Notes: generated by a model not told the origin, from the sequence alone. Positions 8,467 through 17,857 are shown, counted from the first letter of the stretch. The stretch: DNA of 58,750 nucleotides from TMED26 sp002694075 (GCA_036160575.1 JAYYDT010000081.1:1-58750); one strand, 5' to 3'. Numbers and translations are program-made.

Positions 8467-9339
8467 ATGACGTATGTCGATAACCCGGACACACAACGGT
8501 CAAACACCGACTACATCCGCGCGAGCATGCGACAACCCCTGCTCGAGCGTGACCACGAGCTCGACCTGGCGCGGCGCTGGCGAGACCAGAACGACGTCGC
8601 CGCGCTGCACGAGCTGGTCAAATCGTATATGCGATTGGTGGTCAGCACGGCCACCCGTTTCAAAGCTTATGGCCTGCCGGTTGGCGACCTGATCCAAGAG
8701 GGCAACATCGGTTTGATGCAAGCGGCCGCCCGCTTTGAGCCGGAGCGCGACGTGCGGTTTTCGACCTATGCGGCCTGGTGGATTCGTTCGGCCATACAAG
8801 ATTACATCCTGCGCAATTGGTCGATTGTGCGGATCGGCTCGACGGCGTCGCAAAAGTCGCTGTTCTTCAAAATGCGCCATCTGGCGGCGCGTCTTGGCCG
8901 CGACGGAGACCCGGGCCCGGCGGAAGTGCGCGACCGCATCGCCGAGGCGCTCAATGTCAAGGTCAAGGACGTCGAGGGCATGGAGGCGCGGCTGACGCAA
9001 GCCGATCAATCGCTCAACCTGACCATCGGCGAAGACGGCAGCGATGAGTTCCAGAGCCTGCTGCCCGACGACGGCCCAACGCCTGATGAAATCGCTCGCA
9101 ACAGCATCGACGGCGAGGCCCGCAAACGTTGGCTGCATGAAGCAATGGCGACCCTCAGCCCGCGTGAGCAGACCATCATCAACCAACGCCGGCTGACCGA
9201 CGAGGCCCTTACCCTCGAAGAACTCGGGCAGCAGTTGGGGGTCAGTAAGGAGCGGGTCCGTCAGTTAGAGCAGCGCGCCATGAATAAACTGCGCGCGGTG
9301 CTGGTCGACCGGGTTGAAACCGCCGGCGACCTGCTTTGA
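8467..9339 (+). CDS. rpoH: RNA polymerase heat-shock sigma factor RpoH
   Basis: A 290-residue sigma-32-type factor that directs transcription of chaperone and protease genes. Region 2 shows GDLIQEGNIGLMQAAARFEP and FSTYAAWWIRSAIQDYI. The RpoH box, which sets this group apart from other sigma-70 factors, is QKSLFFKMR at residues 129-137. Region 4 ends with the helix-turn-helix TLEELGQQLGVSKERVRQLE. Alphaproteobacteria often carry more than one rpoH, and this window shows only this copy. It is convergent with the M48 protease gene, with 15 bases between them. Upstream, 8385-8466 holds no convincing sigma-32 promoter. Confidence 0.95.
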   Translation: MTYVDNPDTQRSNTDYIRASMRQPLLERDHELDLARRWRDQNDVAALHELVKSYMRLVVSTATRFKAYGLPVGDLIQEGNIGLMQAAARFEPERDVRFSTYAAWWIRSAIQDYILRNWSIVRIGSTASQKSLFFKMRHLAARLGRDGDPGPAEVRDRIAEALNVKVKDVEGMEARLTQADQSLNLTIGEDGSDEFQSLLPDDGPTPDEIARNSIDGEARKRWLHEAMATLSPREQTIINQRRLTDEALTLEELGQQLGVSKERVRQLEQRAMNKLRAVLVDRVETAGDLL

Positions 9340-9354
9340 CCGACGGGCCGCGGC

Positions 9355-10866
9355 CTAGCGGACAATTTTGACCAGATCGCCCGCCTTCGGCGGATCGGCG
9401 CCCGGCAGATCGAGGCCATTTAATAACTCGAACCAGCCGCGCTTATGATCGTCGACGGCCATCCGGCCGGCCAAGGCGTCCACCGTGTCACGGCGACCAA
9501 CCGGGATGATTTTCAGGCGGCGGGCCGTCATCGATTTGGCCTCGGCCACGCTAAGCCGCCGAAAACTGTGGGCGATGGCGCGCATGTCCCGGTTCCAACG
9601 CGCGGCCCCGGTTGGCGCGGCGATCATCGCGAAGCGAAACACACCGTCGCCACCGTCACCGATGGCGAGCAGCCGCAGGTCACGCACCTGTCCCTTGATC
9701 CGTGTCCGTCCGGAAGCGGTCACCGCCGGCAGGCCATTGACGGTAATGCGTTCGCGCTGGCGCAGCTTCAGACGCGGCGCCCAACTGCGCATGACATACC
9801 CCATCAAATCGAGCCCATCGCGGCGGGCTTGATCAAAAATCACCGTTGGCCCCTGGCGATGCGCGGCGACCACGCGGTCAGGTAAATTGGTCAGCCGATA
9901 ACCCGTCGGCACGGTAAATTCGACACCAATCATCGGATGGACAAAGCGCCGACCGCGGATAAAGCCCTGGCGCCGGCTGCTGCCATGGACCACGCCGTCA
10001 ATGGCGGTCAGAAAATCGCGGCGGCCCAGGCGAGCACGACCGACCGCCTTGACCTGGGCGGCGCTGCGCGCTTGGCGCACTCGGTCAATCGTGCGAGGGT
10101 GGGTGGCCAGCAAGTTATACGCGGCGGTGTTATCGGCGCCACCGCGCAGCTTGGCTTGGAAGCGGGCGTTGGCGCCCATCTTGGCCAGGAAACTGGCCAT
10201 CGCACCGGGGTCATAGCCGGCCCGGGTGAGATAGCGAATACCCAAGGTATCGGCTTGGAATTCCTGATCCCGGCTATAGCCGCGAAGGTAAAGCGTGCCG
10301 CCCAGGTTGGCCAAATCGCGGGCCGCTCGGCTGCGTGTCACCGCGCCCAAAACGCCGGCGCCGAGCCCGGTCAGCATCTGCCGGCTATAGCGCTGGGCCG
10401 AATGACGGGCCGTCACATGGCCAATTTCATGGGCCAAAACACCGGCCAACTCGGCCTCATTGCCGGCCAGGGCGACCAGTCCGCGCGTCACATAGATATA
10501 CCCGCCGGGCAAGGCGAAGGCGTTGACAATCGGCGTGTCCAACACGGTGAAACGAAAGCGGTCAGCGGGATATTCGGCATGGGCGGCGAGTTTGCGGCCG
10601 ACGCCGGTGACATAGTCGGTCAAGCGTTTCAGATCGTAGGCGCCACCGAATTGCCGGCTGATTTTGGGGTGTTCCTGGGCGCCCAAGCGGCGTTCATCTT
10701 CGGCGCTGAGCAATATCAGATCGACATCGCCGGTCGCCGGGTTGACCGCGCACCCTCCCAGAGACACCGCCGCGACACAGGCCAGCGCGGCACCAATCCA
10801 GCGTTTGTCGACGCCTGCGATGCTGATCAGCCTCGCTATCCGCACACTGCGGGAAACCGTTCCCAA
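9355..10866 (-). CDS. M48 family metalloprotease, lipoprotein
   Basis: A protein of up to 503 residues with a lipoprotein signal (hydrophobic WIGAALACVAAVSLGGC, lipidated Cys39) and a zinc metalloprotease domain. The zinc motif is HEIGH at 146-150 and the third ligand is Glu202 in QEFQAD. A long C-terminal part follows with a beta-rich middle, and a LysM-like end (LKIIPVGRRDTVDALAGRM). It is probably anchored in a periplasmic membrane face and acts in envelope protein quality control like BepA-type proteases. The start is uncertain: a TTG at 10866 gives the full frame, while a GTG at 10845 would still leave a complete signal peptide. It is convergent with rpoH. Confidence 0.85.
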   Translation of the reverse strand: MGTVSRSVRIARLISIAGVDKRWIGAALACVAAVSLGGCAVNPATGDVDLILLSAEDERRLGAQEHPKISRQFGGAYDLKRLTDYVTGVGRKLAAHAEYPADRFRFTVLDTPIVNAFALPGGYIYVTRGLVALAGNEAELAGVLAHEIGHVTARHSAQRYSRQMLTGLGAGVLGAVTRSRAARDLANLGGTLYLRGYSRDQEFQADTLGIRYLTRAGYDPGAMASFLAKMGANARFQAKLRGGADNTAAYNLLATHPRTIDRVRQARSAAQVKAVGRARLGRRDFLTAIDGVVHGSSRRQGFIRGRRFVHPMIGVEFTVPTGYRLTNLPDRVVAAHRQGPTVIFDQARRDGLDLMGYVMRSWAPRLKLRQRERITVNGLPAVTASGRTRIKGQVRDLRLLAIGDGGDGVFRFAMIAAPTGAARWNRDMRAIAHSFRRLSVAEAKSMTARRLKIIPVGRRDTVDALAGRMAVDDHKRGWFELLNGLDLPGADPPKAGDLVKIVR

Positions 10867-10900
10867 AGACCTTCAATTAGGCGCGCGTCGCGCGCCCTGG

Positions 10901-11698
10901 TCAATACGCCAAAAGCTCTATCTGCGCGGGGTGGGTCAGGGTCAGGGCCGGCCCATTGCGGCGGCGAATCCAGCCACGGAGACGCACCGCCCGCCCCGCC
11001 AGGCGCGCCAGTTCAATCCCCGCGGCGGCGAACGCCGGCGCCTTTTTGGCGGCCACCACGGCGGTGAAATCGGTGCGCCAATCCAGGCCGAAGTTCAGGT
11101 AGACGCGCCGCCCCACGGCGGCGACCGCGACCACCCGCCCCTCGACCACCTGAAAACTGTCGATATCGCCGGTTAACTCACCGGGATTGCGGATGCGGTA
11201 AAATGGCAAAGCCCAAATGCCACGGCCGGCCCGTCGCGCCGCCCGTTCCTCGACCAACATGTCGGCGACGGCGGTTTGGTTGTCGGCGAAGCTGTATACC
11301 CGGGCCAAGCCAAGGCGTAGGAGGGCGCCTTGCACCCACAAACCGTCGTCACGCACCACATGGGCCAGATACCGGCGATACCGGTCGCGCCGGCGGCCGC
11401 CGTAGTAAAGGGCGATCTGGCGGCCCGCCAACATATCGTTCAGGGCCGCCCACGCTTCCTCGGCCAGAGGCCAGGCGGTGAAACCGACCCGGCCCAGTGG
11501 CAGCTTGGGCGCCTGCAAGCCAACCAATCGGACTTGCCGCCCGGTCGTCAACACAACCGTGTCGCCGTCGACGACGGCGGCCACCCGGGCCCGCTCCCCG
11601 GCCCGCAAATCGGCCGCCGGCAAAGGCGGCTCGGCGGCCGCGGCGACACCGATCCAGACCACGGCGGACATCGCCATACAAAGCGCCAAAAACCTCAT
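10901..11698 (-). CDS. Secreted thermonuclease-fold (SNase-like) protein
   Basis: A 265-residue protein with a cleavable signal peptide (MRFLALCMAMSAVVWIGVA then AAAEP) and a staphylococcal-nuclease-like domain. The domain shows VAAVVDGDTVVLTTGRQVRL with GLQAP, and later RRRDRYRRYLAHVV, which match conserved strands and the arginine-rich part of the family. A second domain after about residue 155 (VEGRVVAVAAVGRRVYLNFG) resembles the C-terminal extension of alphaproteobacterial relatives. A TTG at 11734 would add 12 residues without a signal-like character, so the ATG at 11698 is used. Whether it cleaves nucleic acid is not shown; the key SNase arginines are only partly recognisable. Confidence 0.75.
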   Translation of the reverse strand: MRFLALCMAMSAVVWIGVAAAAEPPLPAADLRAGERARVAAVVDGDTVVLTTGRQVRLVGLQAPKLPLGRVGFTAWPLAEEAWAALNDMLAGRQIALYYGGRRRDRYRRYLAHVVRDDGLWVQGALLRLGLARVYSFADNQTAVADMLVEERAARRAGRGIWALPFYRIRNPGELTGDIDSFQVVEGRVVAVAAVGRRVYLNFGLDWRTDFTAVVAAKKAPAFAAAGIELARLAGRAVRLRGWIRRRNGPALTLTHPAQIELLAY

Positions 11699-11786
11699 CC
11701 CGCCAGCCTGCACTGGCGCGGCGGTTTTTGACAAGACACCGAAAGCGCGCGATGATCCGCTGCTCTAACCATCCCGCAGGCCTTCG

Positions 11787-12743
11787 ATGGATTTGTTCCC
11801 CGCTTTGCCGTGCCATCGCGCGGGCCATCTCAACCGCGACCACGACCACCGCGTCTATTGGGAAGAATCAGGCAATCCAAATGGTTTTCCGGTACTGTTC
11901 GTTCACGGCGGTCCGGGTTCGGGCACGGCGCCGATCCATCGGCAGTTTTTCGACCCCGAACACTATCGCATCATCTTGTTCGATCAGCGTGGCTGCGGCC
12001 ACTCGACCCCACTGGGGGAATTGAACGCCAACACCACCGCCGATTTGATCGGCGACATGGAGGCTTTGCGTGTTTCCCTGGAGATCGAAAGCTGGCTGAT
12101 TTTCGGCGGCAGTTGGGGCAGCACCTTGGCCCTCGCCTATGGTCAGGCCCATCCGGATCGCTGTGTTGGCTTTGTCCTGCGCGGCATTTTTCTGGGCGCG
12201 GCCAGCGAGGTGCACTGGTTTCTTCACGACATGGGCCGGTTTTTCCCGGCCGCCGCCGCGACGTTTTTGAATTTTTTGCCGGCCAACGAACGCGCCGACC
12301 CGCTGGCCCACTATTACCGGCGTTTATGCGACCCCGATCCGGCCCAACATATGCCGGCGGCGCGGGCCTGGAACGCCTATGAACTGGCCTGTTCGACCCT
12401 GCGCCCGCAAGTCGCGCCAGCCCATTCCAGGGCCGAGGACGCGCGGGCCTTATCGACGGCGCGTCTGGAAGCGCATTACTTCGTCAACACCCTGTTCCTG
12501 GAGGAAAATCAGCTCCTCGACCGGATCGACCGCATTACCCATCTGCCGGCCACGGTGGTTCAGGGACGTTACGATGTGATTTGCCCGCCGATCACCGCCC
12601 AAAGGCTGGTCGCGGCCTGGCCCAAAGCCCGCCTGATGATGGTCGATGACGCGGGCCATTCGGCGCTTGAGCCTGGCATTCGCGCCGCTTTGGTCGGCGC
12701 CACCGAGCGCTTCAAAACCATGCTGTCGCCCCCTCAAAAATAA
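11787..12743 (+). CDS. pip: Proline iminopeptidase
   Basis: A 318-residue alpha/beta hydrolase of peptidase family S33 that removes N-terminal proline from peptides in the cytosol. The oxyanion motif HGGPGSG starts at residue 40. The nucleophile is Ser109 in GGSWGSTLALAY, the acid is Asp263 in GRYDVICPP, and the base is His291 in DDAGHSALEP. FDQRGCGHSTP after the second strand is characteristic of proline iminopeptidases. Length and motif spacing are normal. It stands alone, divergent from the nuclease-fold gene, and is followed by the AT-rich promoter of the next gene. Confidence 0.93.
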   Translation: MDLFPALPCHRAGHLNRDHDHRVYWEESGNPNGFPVLFVHGGPGSGTAPIHRQFFDPEHYRIILFDQRGCGHSTPLGELNANTTADLIGDMEALRVSLEIESWLIFGGSWGSTLALAYGQAHPDRCVGFVLRGIFLGAASEVHWFLHDMGRFFPAAAATFLNFLPANERADPLAHYYRRLCDPDPAQHMPAARAWNAYELACSTLRPQVAPAHSRAEDARALSTARLEAHYFVNTLFLEENQLLDRIDRITHLPATVVQGRYDVICPPITAQRLVAAWPKARLMMVDDAGHSALEPGIRAALVGATERFKTMLSPPQK

Positions 12744-12744
12744 A

Positions 12745-12773
12745 TTGAAATTATCTTTAATTTTATCTATATT
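12745..12773 (+). promoter_or_regulatory. Sigma-70-type promoter of the small lipoprotein gene
   Basis: TTGAAA at 12745-12750 and TATATT at 12768-12773 are separated by exactly 17 bases in an AT-rich pocket directly after the iminopeptidase stop. Transcription would start near 12780, about 30 bases before the lipoprotein ATG. The fit to the consensus is good, but it rests on sequence alone. Confidence 0.6.
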
Positions 12774-12809
12774 TGGCTCCAACGATTTGTTTGTGCTGGA
12801 GCAAGCACC

Positions 12810-13007
12810 ATGGTGGCGCGTTTTTTAGCGATCATCCTCGTGGCCTGGAGCGTTGGCGGGTGCACCCCGTTGGCCGTCACCGCCGGTGTCACCGCCGCCT
12901 CGATCTACGTCACCGATGAAACGCCTTTAAGCCATGTGGCTGATTTCCTTGGTCCGTCCTGCGACCGGGTGAGCGTTTACGATTCGCCGGTACGGTGCCG
13001 CCGCTAA
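12810..13007 (+). CDS. Small lipoprotein of unknown function
   Basis: A 65-residue protein that starts MVARFLAIILVAWSVGGCTP, a signal peptide with lipobox VGGC and lipidated Cys18. The mature part is only about 48 residues, with a short alanine/valine-rich helix (AVTAGVTAASIYV) and two further cysteines near the end. A ribosome site GGAGCAAGC precedes the ATG, and a good promoter lies upstream. It is probably attached to a membrane facing the periplasm. Small lipoproteins of this kind are common and mostly uncharacterised. It is followed by the glycine riboswitch, which probably has its own promoter. Confidence 0.7.
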   Translation: MVARFLAIILVAWSVGGCTPLAVTAGVTAASIYVTDETPLSHVADFLGPSCDRVSVYDSPVRCRR

Positions 13008-13076
13008 CCTTGGCTGCGGCGAGGCGCCCCCTTTCCAATTCGGTCAGCTTGGTTTACTCTTTGTCTGTGTCCGACG

Positions 13077-13282
13077 ATCCGCGTTGGGAGAGAGTGACCG
13101 GCCCCGTGCAAGCCGCCGGGTGCGTCCAGGTCACCGCCGAAGGAGCAACCGCCCCGGAAACTCTCAGGCCCATGTACCGCGCGGGGAGGCACCTCTGGAA
13201 AGTTGACGCGCGCGTCACACCGAAGGGGTAAGCTGGGCGACACGACGTCCGGTCAATCTCTCAGGTTCTCCGACAGAGGGGG
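13077..13282 (+). ncRNA. Tandem glycine riboswitch controlling gcvTHP
   Basis: Two glycine aptamers lie head to tail in the leader of gcvT. Aptamer 1 (about 13077-13182) shows GGGAGAGAG, CCGCCGAAGGAGCAA and AAACTCTCAGGCCCATGTACC. Aptamer 2 (about 13183-13282) shows CCTCTGGAAAG, a stem TTGACGCG/CGCGTCA, CACCGAAGGGGTAA and AATCTCTCAGG, ending GACAGAGGGG. These are the conserved pieces of the RF00504 family, including the CTCTGG linker between aptamers. In known cases glycine binding switches the cleavage operon on so that excess glycine is broken down. The stop of the small lipoprotein lies about 70 bases upstream. Confidence 0.92.
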
Positions 13283-13285
13283 CTG

Positions 13286-13305
13286 TCCCATTCACGTGAA
13301 TGGGA
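13286..13305 (+). promoter_or_regulatory. Perfect 20-base palindrome, candidate riboswitch expression platform
   Basis: Immediately after aptamer 2 lie the arms TCCCATTC and GAATGGGA around ACGT, a perfect palindrome that can form an 8-base-pair hairpin. It is followed by AAGCGTTTCTTTG, a poor T-run. It sits 26 bases before the gcvT ATG, so it may be a weak terminator or a structure affecting ribosome access when glycine is absent. Confidence 0.5.
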
Positions 13306-13331
13306 AGCGTTTCTTTGTGGGGACCCGGGCG

Positions 13332-14447
13332 ATGGGTGAAAAAGATCTTCTCATCACGCCGTTACATGGCTTGCACCGCGCGCTCAACGCGCGCATGGCG
13401 CCCTTCGCCGGCTATGACATGCCGGTGCAGTATGCCGATGGTGTGATCGCCGAGCACCTCCACACCCGCGCTCACGCCGGGCTGTTCGACGTCTCCCACA
13501 TGGGCCAGATCCGCCTCCATGGCGATGACCGCGCGGCCCGGCTGGAAACCCTGGTGACCGGCGATATCCAGGGACTGGCGATCGGTCAAACCCGCTACAC
13601 CCTGCTCACCAATGAGGCCGGCGGCATCCTCGACGACATCTTGGTGACGCGCTATCCCGACCACCTGTTCGCGGTCGTCAACGGCGCGCGCAAGGTCGAG
13701 GACAGCGCGCGCCTGGCCGCCGTCTTCGGCGCCGATTGCGAAGTCCGCGGCGATGACGCCTTAATCGCCCTCCAAGGGCCGGCGGCGGCGCGGGTGGTCA
13801 CGCGGCTGGCGCCGGCCGCCGGTGATCTGGTGTTTATGACCGGTGCGGCGATGCCCATCGCCGACATCTCGGCGGTGATCACCCGCGCCGGCTACACCGG
13901 CGAGGACGGTTTTGAAATCGCCGTCGCCGGCGCTGACGCCGCGGGCTTGGCCGCGCTGTTGCTAGAGGACCCGGCGGTTCGTCCGATCGGCCTTGGCGCG
14001 CGCGATACCCTGCGGTTGGAAGCCGGCCTGTGTCTCTATGGCCAGGACATCGACACCACCACCACCCCGGTTGAAGCGGCGCTGACCTGGGCGGTGCCCA
14101 AAAAACGCCGCGCCGACGGCCGTTTTCCGGGCGCCGAGGTGATCAATCGACAATTGGCCGACGGGGTCGCGCGCAAACGTGTCGGCCTAAGGCCGGAAGG
14201 CCGCGCCCCGGTGCGCGCCGGCGCGCCGCTGACGGATCAACAGGGCCGGGCGCTTGGCCAGGTGACCAGTGGCGGCTTCGGCCCCACCGTCGGCGGGCCG
14301 GTCGCCATGGGTTACGTGGCCATCGACCACGCGGCGATCGATCACCAAGTTTTCGCCCAAGTGCGCGGCAAGGCCCTGCCCTGCCGCGTCAGCGCGCTGC
14401 CTTTCGTTCCCCAAAACTATTACCGCGGCCCGGCCGCGCCACGCTAA
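13332..14447 (+). CDS. gcvT: Glycine cleavage system T protein (aminomethyltransferase)
   Basis: A 371-residue T protein. It takes the aminomethyl group from lipoylated H protein, releases ammonia and loads the carbon onto tetrahydrofolate. Typical stretches are PLHGLHRALNARMAPFAGYD near the start, GLFDVSHMGQI with the family's conserved aspartate region, ALQGPAA, RAGYTGEDGFEI and the C-terminal YVAIDHA. The frame is open further back into the riboswitch, but the ATG at 13332 gives the family-standard N-terminus and follows GGGGAC. It is the first gene of gcvT-gcvH-gcvP and lies 26 bases after the palindrome of the riboswitch leader. Confidence 0.95.
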   Translation: MGEKDLLITPLHGLHRALNARMAPFAGYDMPVQYADGVIAEHLHTRAHAGLFDVSHMGQIRLHGDDRAARLETLVTGDIQGLAIGQTRYTLLTNEAGGILDDILVTRYPDHLFAVVNGARKVEDSARLAAVFGADCEVRGDDALIALQGPAAARVVTRLAPAAGDLVFMTGAAMPIADISAVITRAGYTGEDGFEIAVAGADAAGLAALLLEDPAVRPIGLGARDTLRLEAGLCLYGQDIDTTTTPVEAALTWAVPKKRRADGRFPGAEVINRQLADGVARKRVGLRPEGRAPVRAGAPLTDQQGRALGQVTSGGFGPTVGGPVAMGYVAIDHAAIDHQVFAQVRGKALPCRVSALPFVPQNYYRGPAAPR

Positions 14448-14459
14448 AGGAGCCTCACC

Positions 14460-14831
14460 ATGACCACTCTGCGTTTCAGCGAAGACCATGAATGGGTCGC
14501 CGTCGAGGGCGATACCGGCACCGTTGGCATCACCAACCACGCCCAAGAACAACTGGGCGACATTGTGTTCGTCGAGCTGCCCGAGATCGGCCGCCAATTA
14601 GCCCAGGGCGAAGAATGCGCGGTGGTCGAATCGGTGAAAGCGGCGAGCGAGCTTTACGCCCCCGTCTCGGGCGAGGTGGTCGCCGTCAACGACGCCTTGG
14701 TCGACACGCCGGAAACCGTCAACAGCGCGCCCGACACGGATGGCTGGTTCTTTAAAATCAAAGTCAGCGCGCCGGACGAATTGACCGACTTGATGGACGC
14801 CGACGCCTACGCCGCCTTTATCGCCACCTGA
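14460..14831 (+). CDS. gcvH: Glycine cleavage system H protein
   Basis: A 123-residue lipoyl carrier that shuttles the aminomethyl group between the P, T and L proteins. The lipoylated residue is Lys60 in VVESVKAASELYAP. The N-terminal RFSEDHEWVAVEGD and ITNHAQEQLGDIVFVELP are family signatures. The length is standard. It begins 12 bases after gcvT with a ribosome site AAAGGAGCC, and gcvP follows after about 80 bases in the same direction. Confidence 0.96.
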   Translation: MTTLRFSEDHEWVAVEGDTGTVGITNHAQEQLGDIVFVELPEIGRQLAQGEECAVVESVKAASELYAPVSGEVVAVNDALVDTPETVNSAPDTDGWFFKIKVSAPDELTDLMDADAYAAFIAT

Positions 14832-14912
14832 TTCCCGTCGCTGCGGCGCGGGGCCACCGCCCGGACGTTTTGGCCCCTGCCCGTTCCCGTCCGTACCCAA
14901 GGAGCTTGTTCG

Positions 14913-17801
14913 ATGACCACCGCCGACACCCCCCTTTCGGAATTGCGCCACGACCACGCCTTTCTCGCGCGCCATATTGGACCGACCGCCGGCGAGCAGA
15001 CCGAAATGCTGGCCACCCTCGGCTACGACAGCCTGGACGCCCTGACCAAAGCGGCGGTGCCGGCGACAATCCGCAGCAGCGCCGGACTGGCTCTCGGTGC
15101 GCCGACCGGGGAGGAAAACGCCCTCGCCGATCTGCGCCGCATCGCCGAGCAAAACAAGGTCATGCGCAATTTGATCGGCCGCGGCTATCACGACTGTCAT
15201 GTGCCGGCGGTGATTCAACGCAACGTTCTGGAAAACCCCGGGTGGTACACCTCCTATACGCCTTATCAGCCGGAGATCAGCCAGGGCCGCCTTGAGGCGT
15301 TGTTAAATTTCCAAACCATGGTCAGTGATTTAACCGCGATGGACATCGCCAACGCCTCGCTATTGGACGAGGCCACGGCGGCGGCCGAGGCGATGACCTT
15401 CTGCTGGCGTTTGTCGAAGAACAAAAGCGATGTGTTTTTCGTCTCCGACGCTTGCCACGAACAAACCATCGACGTGTTGCGCACCCGCGCCGCGCCGATT
15501 GGCATCGAGATCGTGATCGGCGACGAGCGTCAAGGGGTGCCGGCCGACGCTTTCGCGATCCTGCTGCAATACCCGGAATCAACGGGTGAGTTGCGCGATC
15601 CGACGGCGGTTATCGCGGCCGCCCACGCGCAAAACACGATGGCCATCGTGGCCGCCGATTTGCTGGCCCTGACAATCATGAAACCGCCGGGCGAGATGGG
15701 CGCCGACGTGGTTGTCGGCTCGGCCCAGCGTTTCGGCGTGCCGCTTGGTTTCGGCGGCCCGCACGCGGCCTTTTTCGCGACCCGCGAGGCCCATAAGCGG
15801 GCCATGCCCGGGCGCTTGGTGGGGGTCTCGGTCGACAGCCATGGCGCCCCGGCCTTGCGCCTGGCCCTGCAAACCCGCGAGCAACATATCCGCCGCGAAA
15901 AAGCGACCAGCAATATCTGCACCGCCCAAGCCCTATTGGCGATCATGGCCAGCATGTATGGCGTCTACCACGGGCCCGACGGCCTGCGCCGGATCGCCTG
16001 GCGGGTCCATCGCCTGACCGCCGTTTTGGTCGAGGGGTTGCGCCGTCTGAACTACCGCATCGAGCATGACACCTTCTTCGGCACCGTGATGGTGAAAACC
16101 GCCGATTGGACCGCCTCGGTTTGGGAGGCGGCGCGCATCGAGGGCATTAACCTGCGCTGGCAGGACGAGACCATCGGCATTTCGCTTGATGAAACTTGCG
16201 ACCGCGAGTTGGTGGAAACCCTGTGGCGGATTATGGCCTTCGATAGTTTCGTCGATTTCGATTTCGAGACCATCGAAGCGCATATCGGCCCGGCGATCCC
16301 CCCGGCCTTGTTGCGCAATAGCGATTTCATGACCCATCCGGTATTCAACAGCCATCATTCGGAAACCGAGATGATGCGCTATATCCGCGCCCTGATGGAC
16401 AAGGACATCGCCCTCGACCGGGCGATGATTCCGCTCGGCTCGTGCACCATGAAACTGAACGCGGCCAGTGAAATGGCGCCGGTCAGTTGGCCGGAATTCA
16501 ATCGAATTCATCCCTTCGCGCCCGTCGACCAGAGCCAAGGGTACCGGCAGATGATCGCCGAATTGGAAGACATGCTGTGTGCGGCGACCGGTTATGCCGC
16601 CGTCTCGCTTCAGCCGAACGCCGGTAGCCAGGGCGAGTTCGCCGGCCTGATGGTGATCCGCGCCTACCATGAAAGCCGCGGCGAAGGGCATCGGAACATC
16701 TGTCTCATTCCCGGCTCGGCCCATGGCACCAACCCGGCCTCGGCGGCGATGGCCGGCATGACGGTGGTGGTCGTCGAATGCGACAGCGCCGGCAATGTCG
16801 ACCTCGCCGATTTGACCGCCAAGGCCGAGGCCCATAGCGCCAATCTGGCCGCTTTAATGGTTACCTATCCATCGACCCACGGGGTCTTTGAAGCCTCAAT
16901 TACCGAGGTTTGCGCGATCATCCACGCGCATGGCGGCCAGGTTTATATCGACGGCGCCAATTTGAACGCCATGGTCGGCTTGTGCCAGCCGGGACGTTTC
17001 GGCGGCGACGTCTCTCACCTTAATTTGCACAAAACCTTCTGCATTCCCCATGGCGGCGGCGGTCCGGGCGTTGGCCCCATTGGCGTGGCCGCCCATTTGG
17101 CGCCTTTCCTGCCTGGCCATAGCCGGCTCGGCGACGCGCCCGACACCGCGATCGGCGCGATCGCGGCGGCGCCCTACGGCAGCGCCTCGATCCTGCCGAT
17201 TTCGTGGATGTATATGAAAATGATGGGCGGCGAGGGTTTGCGCCTGGCGACCCAGGTGGCGATCTTGAACGCCAATTACATCGCCCGCCGTTTGGCCGAC
17301 CACTACCCAATCCTTTACACCGGGCCGGACGGGCTGATCGCCCATGAGTGCATCATCGACCTGCGGCCGTTGAAAGAGACCTCCGGCGTCAGCGTCGAGG
17401 ATGTCGCCAAACGCCTGATTGATTTTGGCTTCCACGCGCCGACCATGTCTTTTCCCGTGGCCGGCACCTTGATGATCGAGCCGACCGAAAGCGAGAGCAA
17501 AACCGAGATCGACCGCTTTTGTGAGGCGATGATCACCATTCGCGGGGAAATCGCGGCGATTGAAAAAGGCACAGTCGCCCTCGCCGACAGTCCGGTGGCC
17601 CACGCCCCTCATACCGCCGGTGACCTGATGGCGGAAAACTGGACGCGGGCCTACGCGCGCACCACCGGCGCCTTTCCCGATGCCGACCCCAGGCGGCAAA
17701 AATATTGGCCACCGGTCGGCCGCATCGACAATGTCTACGGGGATCGCAATCTGGTTTGCGCTTGCCCGCCGATGGACGTTTGGCGCGACGCCGCCGATTA
17801 G
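14913..17801 (+). CDS. gcvP: Glycine dehydrogenase (decarboxylating), one-piece P protein
   Basis: A 962-residue PLP-dependent glycine decarboxylase with both halves fused, as opposed to the split gcvPA/gcvPB form. It decarboxylates glycine and passes the aminomethyl group to H protein. The PLP lysine is Lys707 in LNLHKTFCIPHGGGGPG. Other marks are FLARHIGP near the start, SYTPYQPEISQGRLE, ATSNICTAQALLA, and SCTMKLNAASEM at the start of the second half. The ribosome site is AAGGAGC. It ends the riboswitch-controlled operon. No lipoamide dehydrogenase gene is in the window. Confidence 0.96.
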   Translation: MTTADTPLSELRHDHAFLARHIGPTAGEQTEMLATLGYDSLDALTKAAVPATIRSSAGLALGAPTGEENALADLRRIAEQNKVMRNLIGRGYHDCHVPAVIQRNVLENPGWYTSYTPYQPEISQGRLEALLNFQTMVSDLTAMDIANASLLDEATAAAEAMTFCWRLSKNKSDVFFVSDACHEQTIDVLRTRAAPIGIEIVIGDERQGVPADAFAILLQYPESTGELRDPTAVIAAAHAQNTMAIVAADLLALTIMKPPGEMGADVVVGSAQRFGVPLGFGGPHAAFFATREAHKRAMPGRLVGVSVDSHGAPALRLALQTREQHIRREKATSNICTAQALLAIMASMYGVYHGPDGLRRIAWRVHRLTAVLVEGLRRLNYRIEHDTFFGTVMVKTADWTASVWEAARIEGINLRWQDETIGISLDETCDRELVETLWRIMAFDSFVDFDFETIEAHIGPAIPPALLRNSDFMTHPVFNSHHSETEMMRYIRALMDKDIALDRAMIPLGSCTMKLNAASEMAPVSWPEFNRIHPFAPVDQSQGYRQMIAELEDMLCAATGYAAVSLQPNAGSQGEFAGLMVIRAYHESRGEGHRNICLIPGSAHGTNPASAAMAGMTVVVVECDSAGNVDLADLTAKAEAHSANLAALMVTYPSTHGVFEASITEVCAIIHAHGGQVYIDGANLNAMVGLCQPGRFGGDVSHLNLHKTFCIPHGGGGPGVGPIGVAAHLAPFLPGHSRLGDAPDTAIGAIAAAPYGSASILPISWMYMKMMGGEGLRLATQVAILNANYIARRLADHYPILYTGPDGLIAHECIIDLRPLKETSGVSVEDVAKRLIDFGFHAPTMSFPVAGTLMIEPTESESKTEIDRFCEAMITIRGEIAAIEKGTVALADSPVAHAPHTAGDLMAENWTRAYARTTGAFPDADPRRQKYWPPVGRIDNVYGDRNLVCACPPMDVWRDAAD

Positions 17802-17857
17802 AGCGCGCCAATGGCGGCGGCGCGGAGAGGCGCCCCGCCGATTCGGCCGATTTCCCT

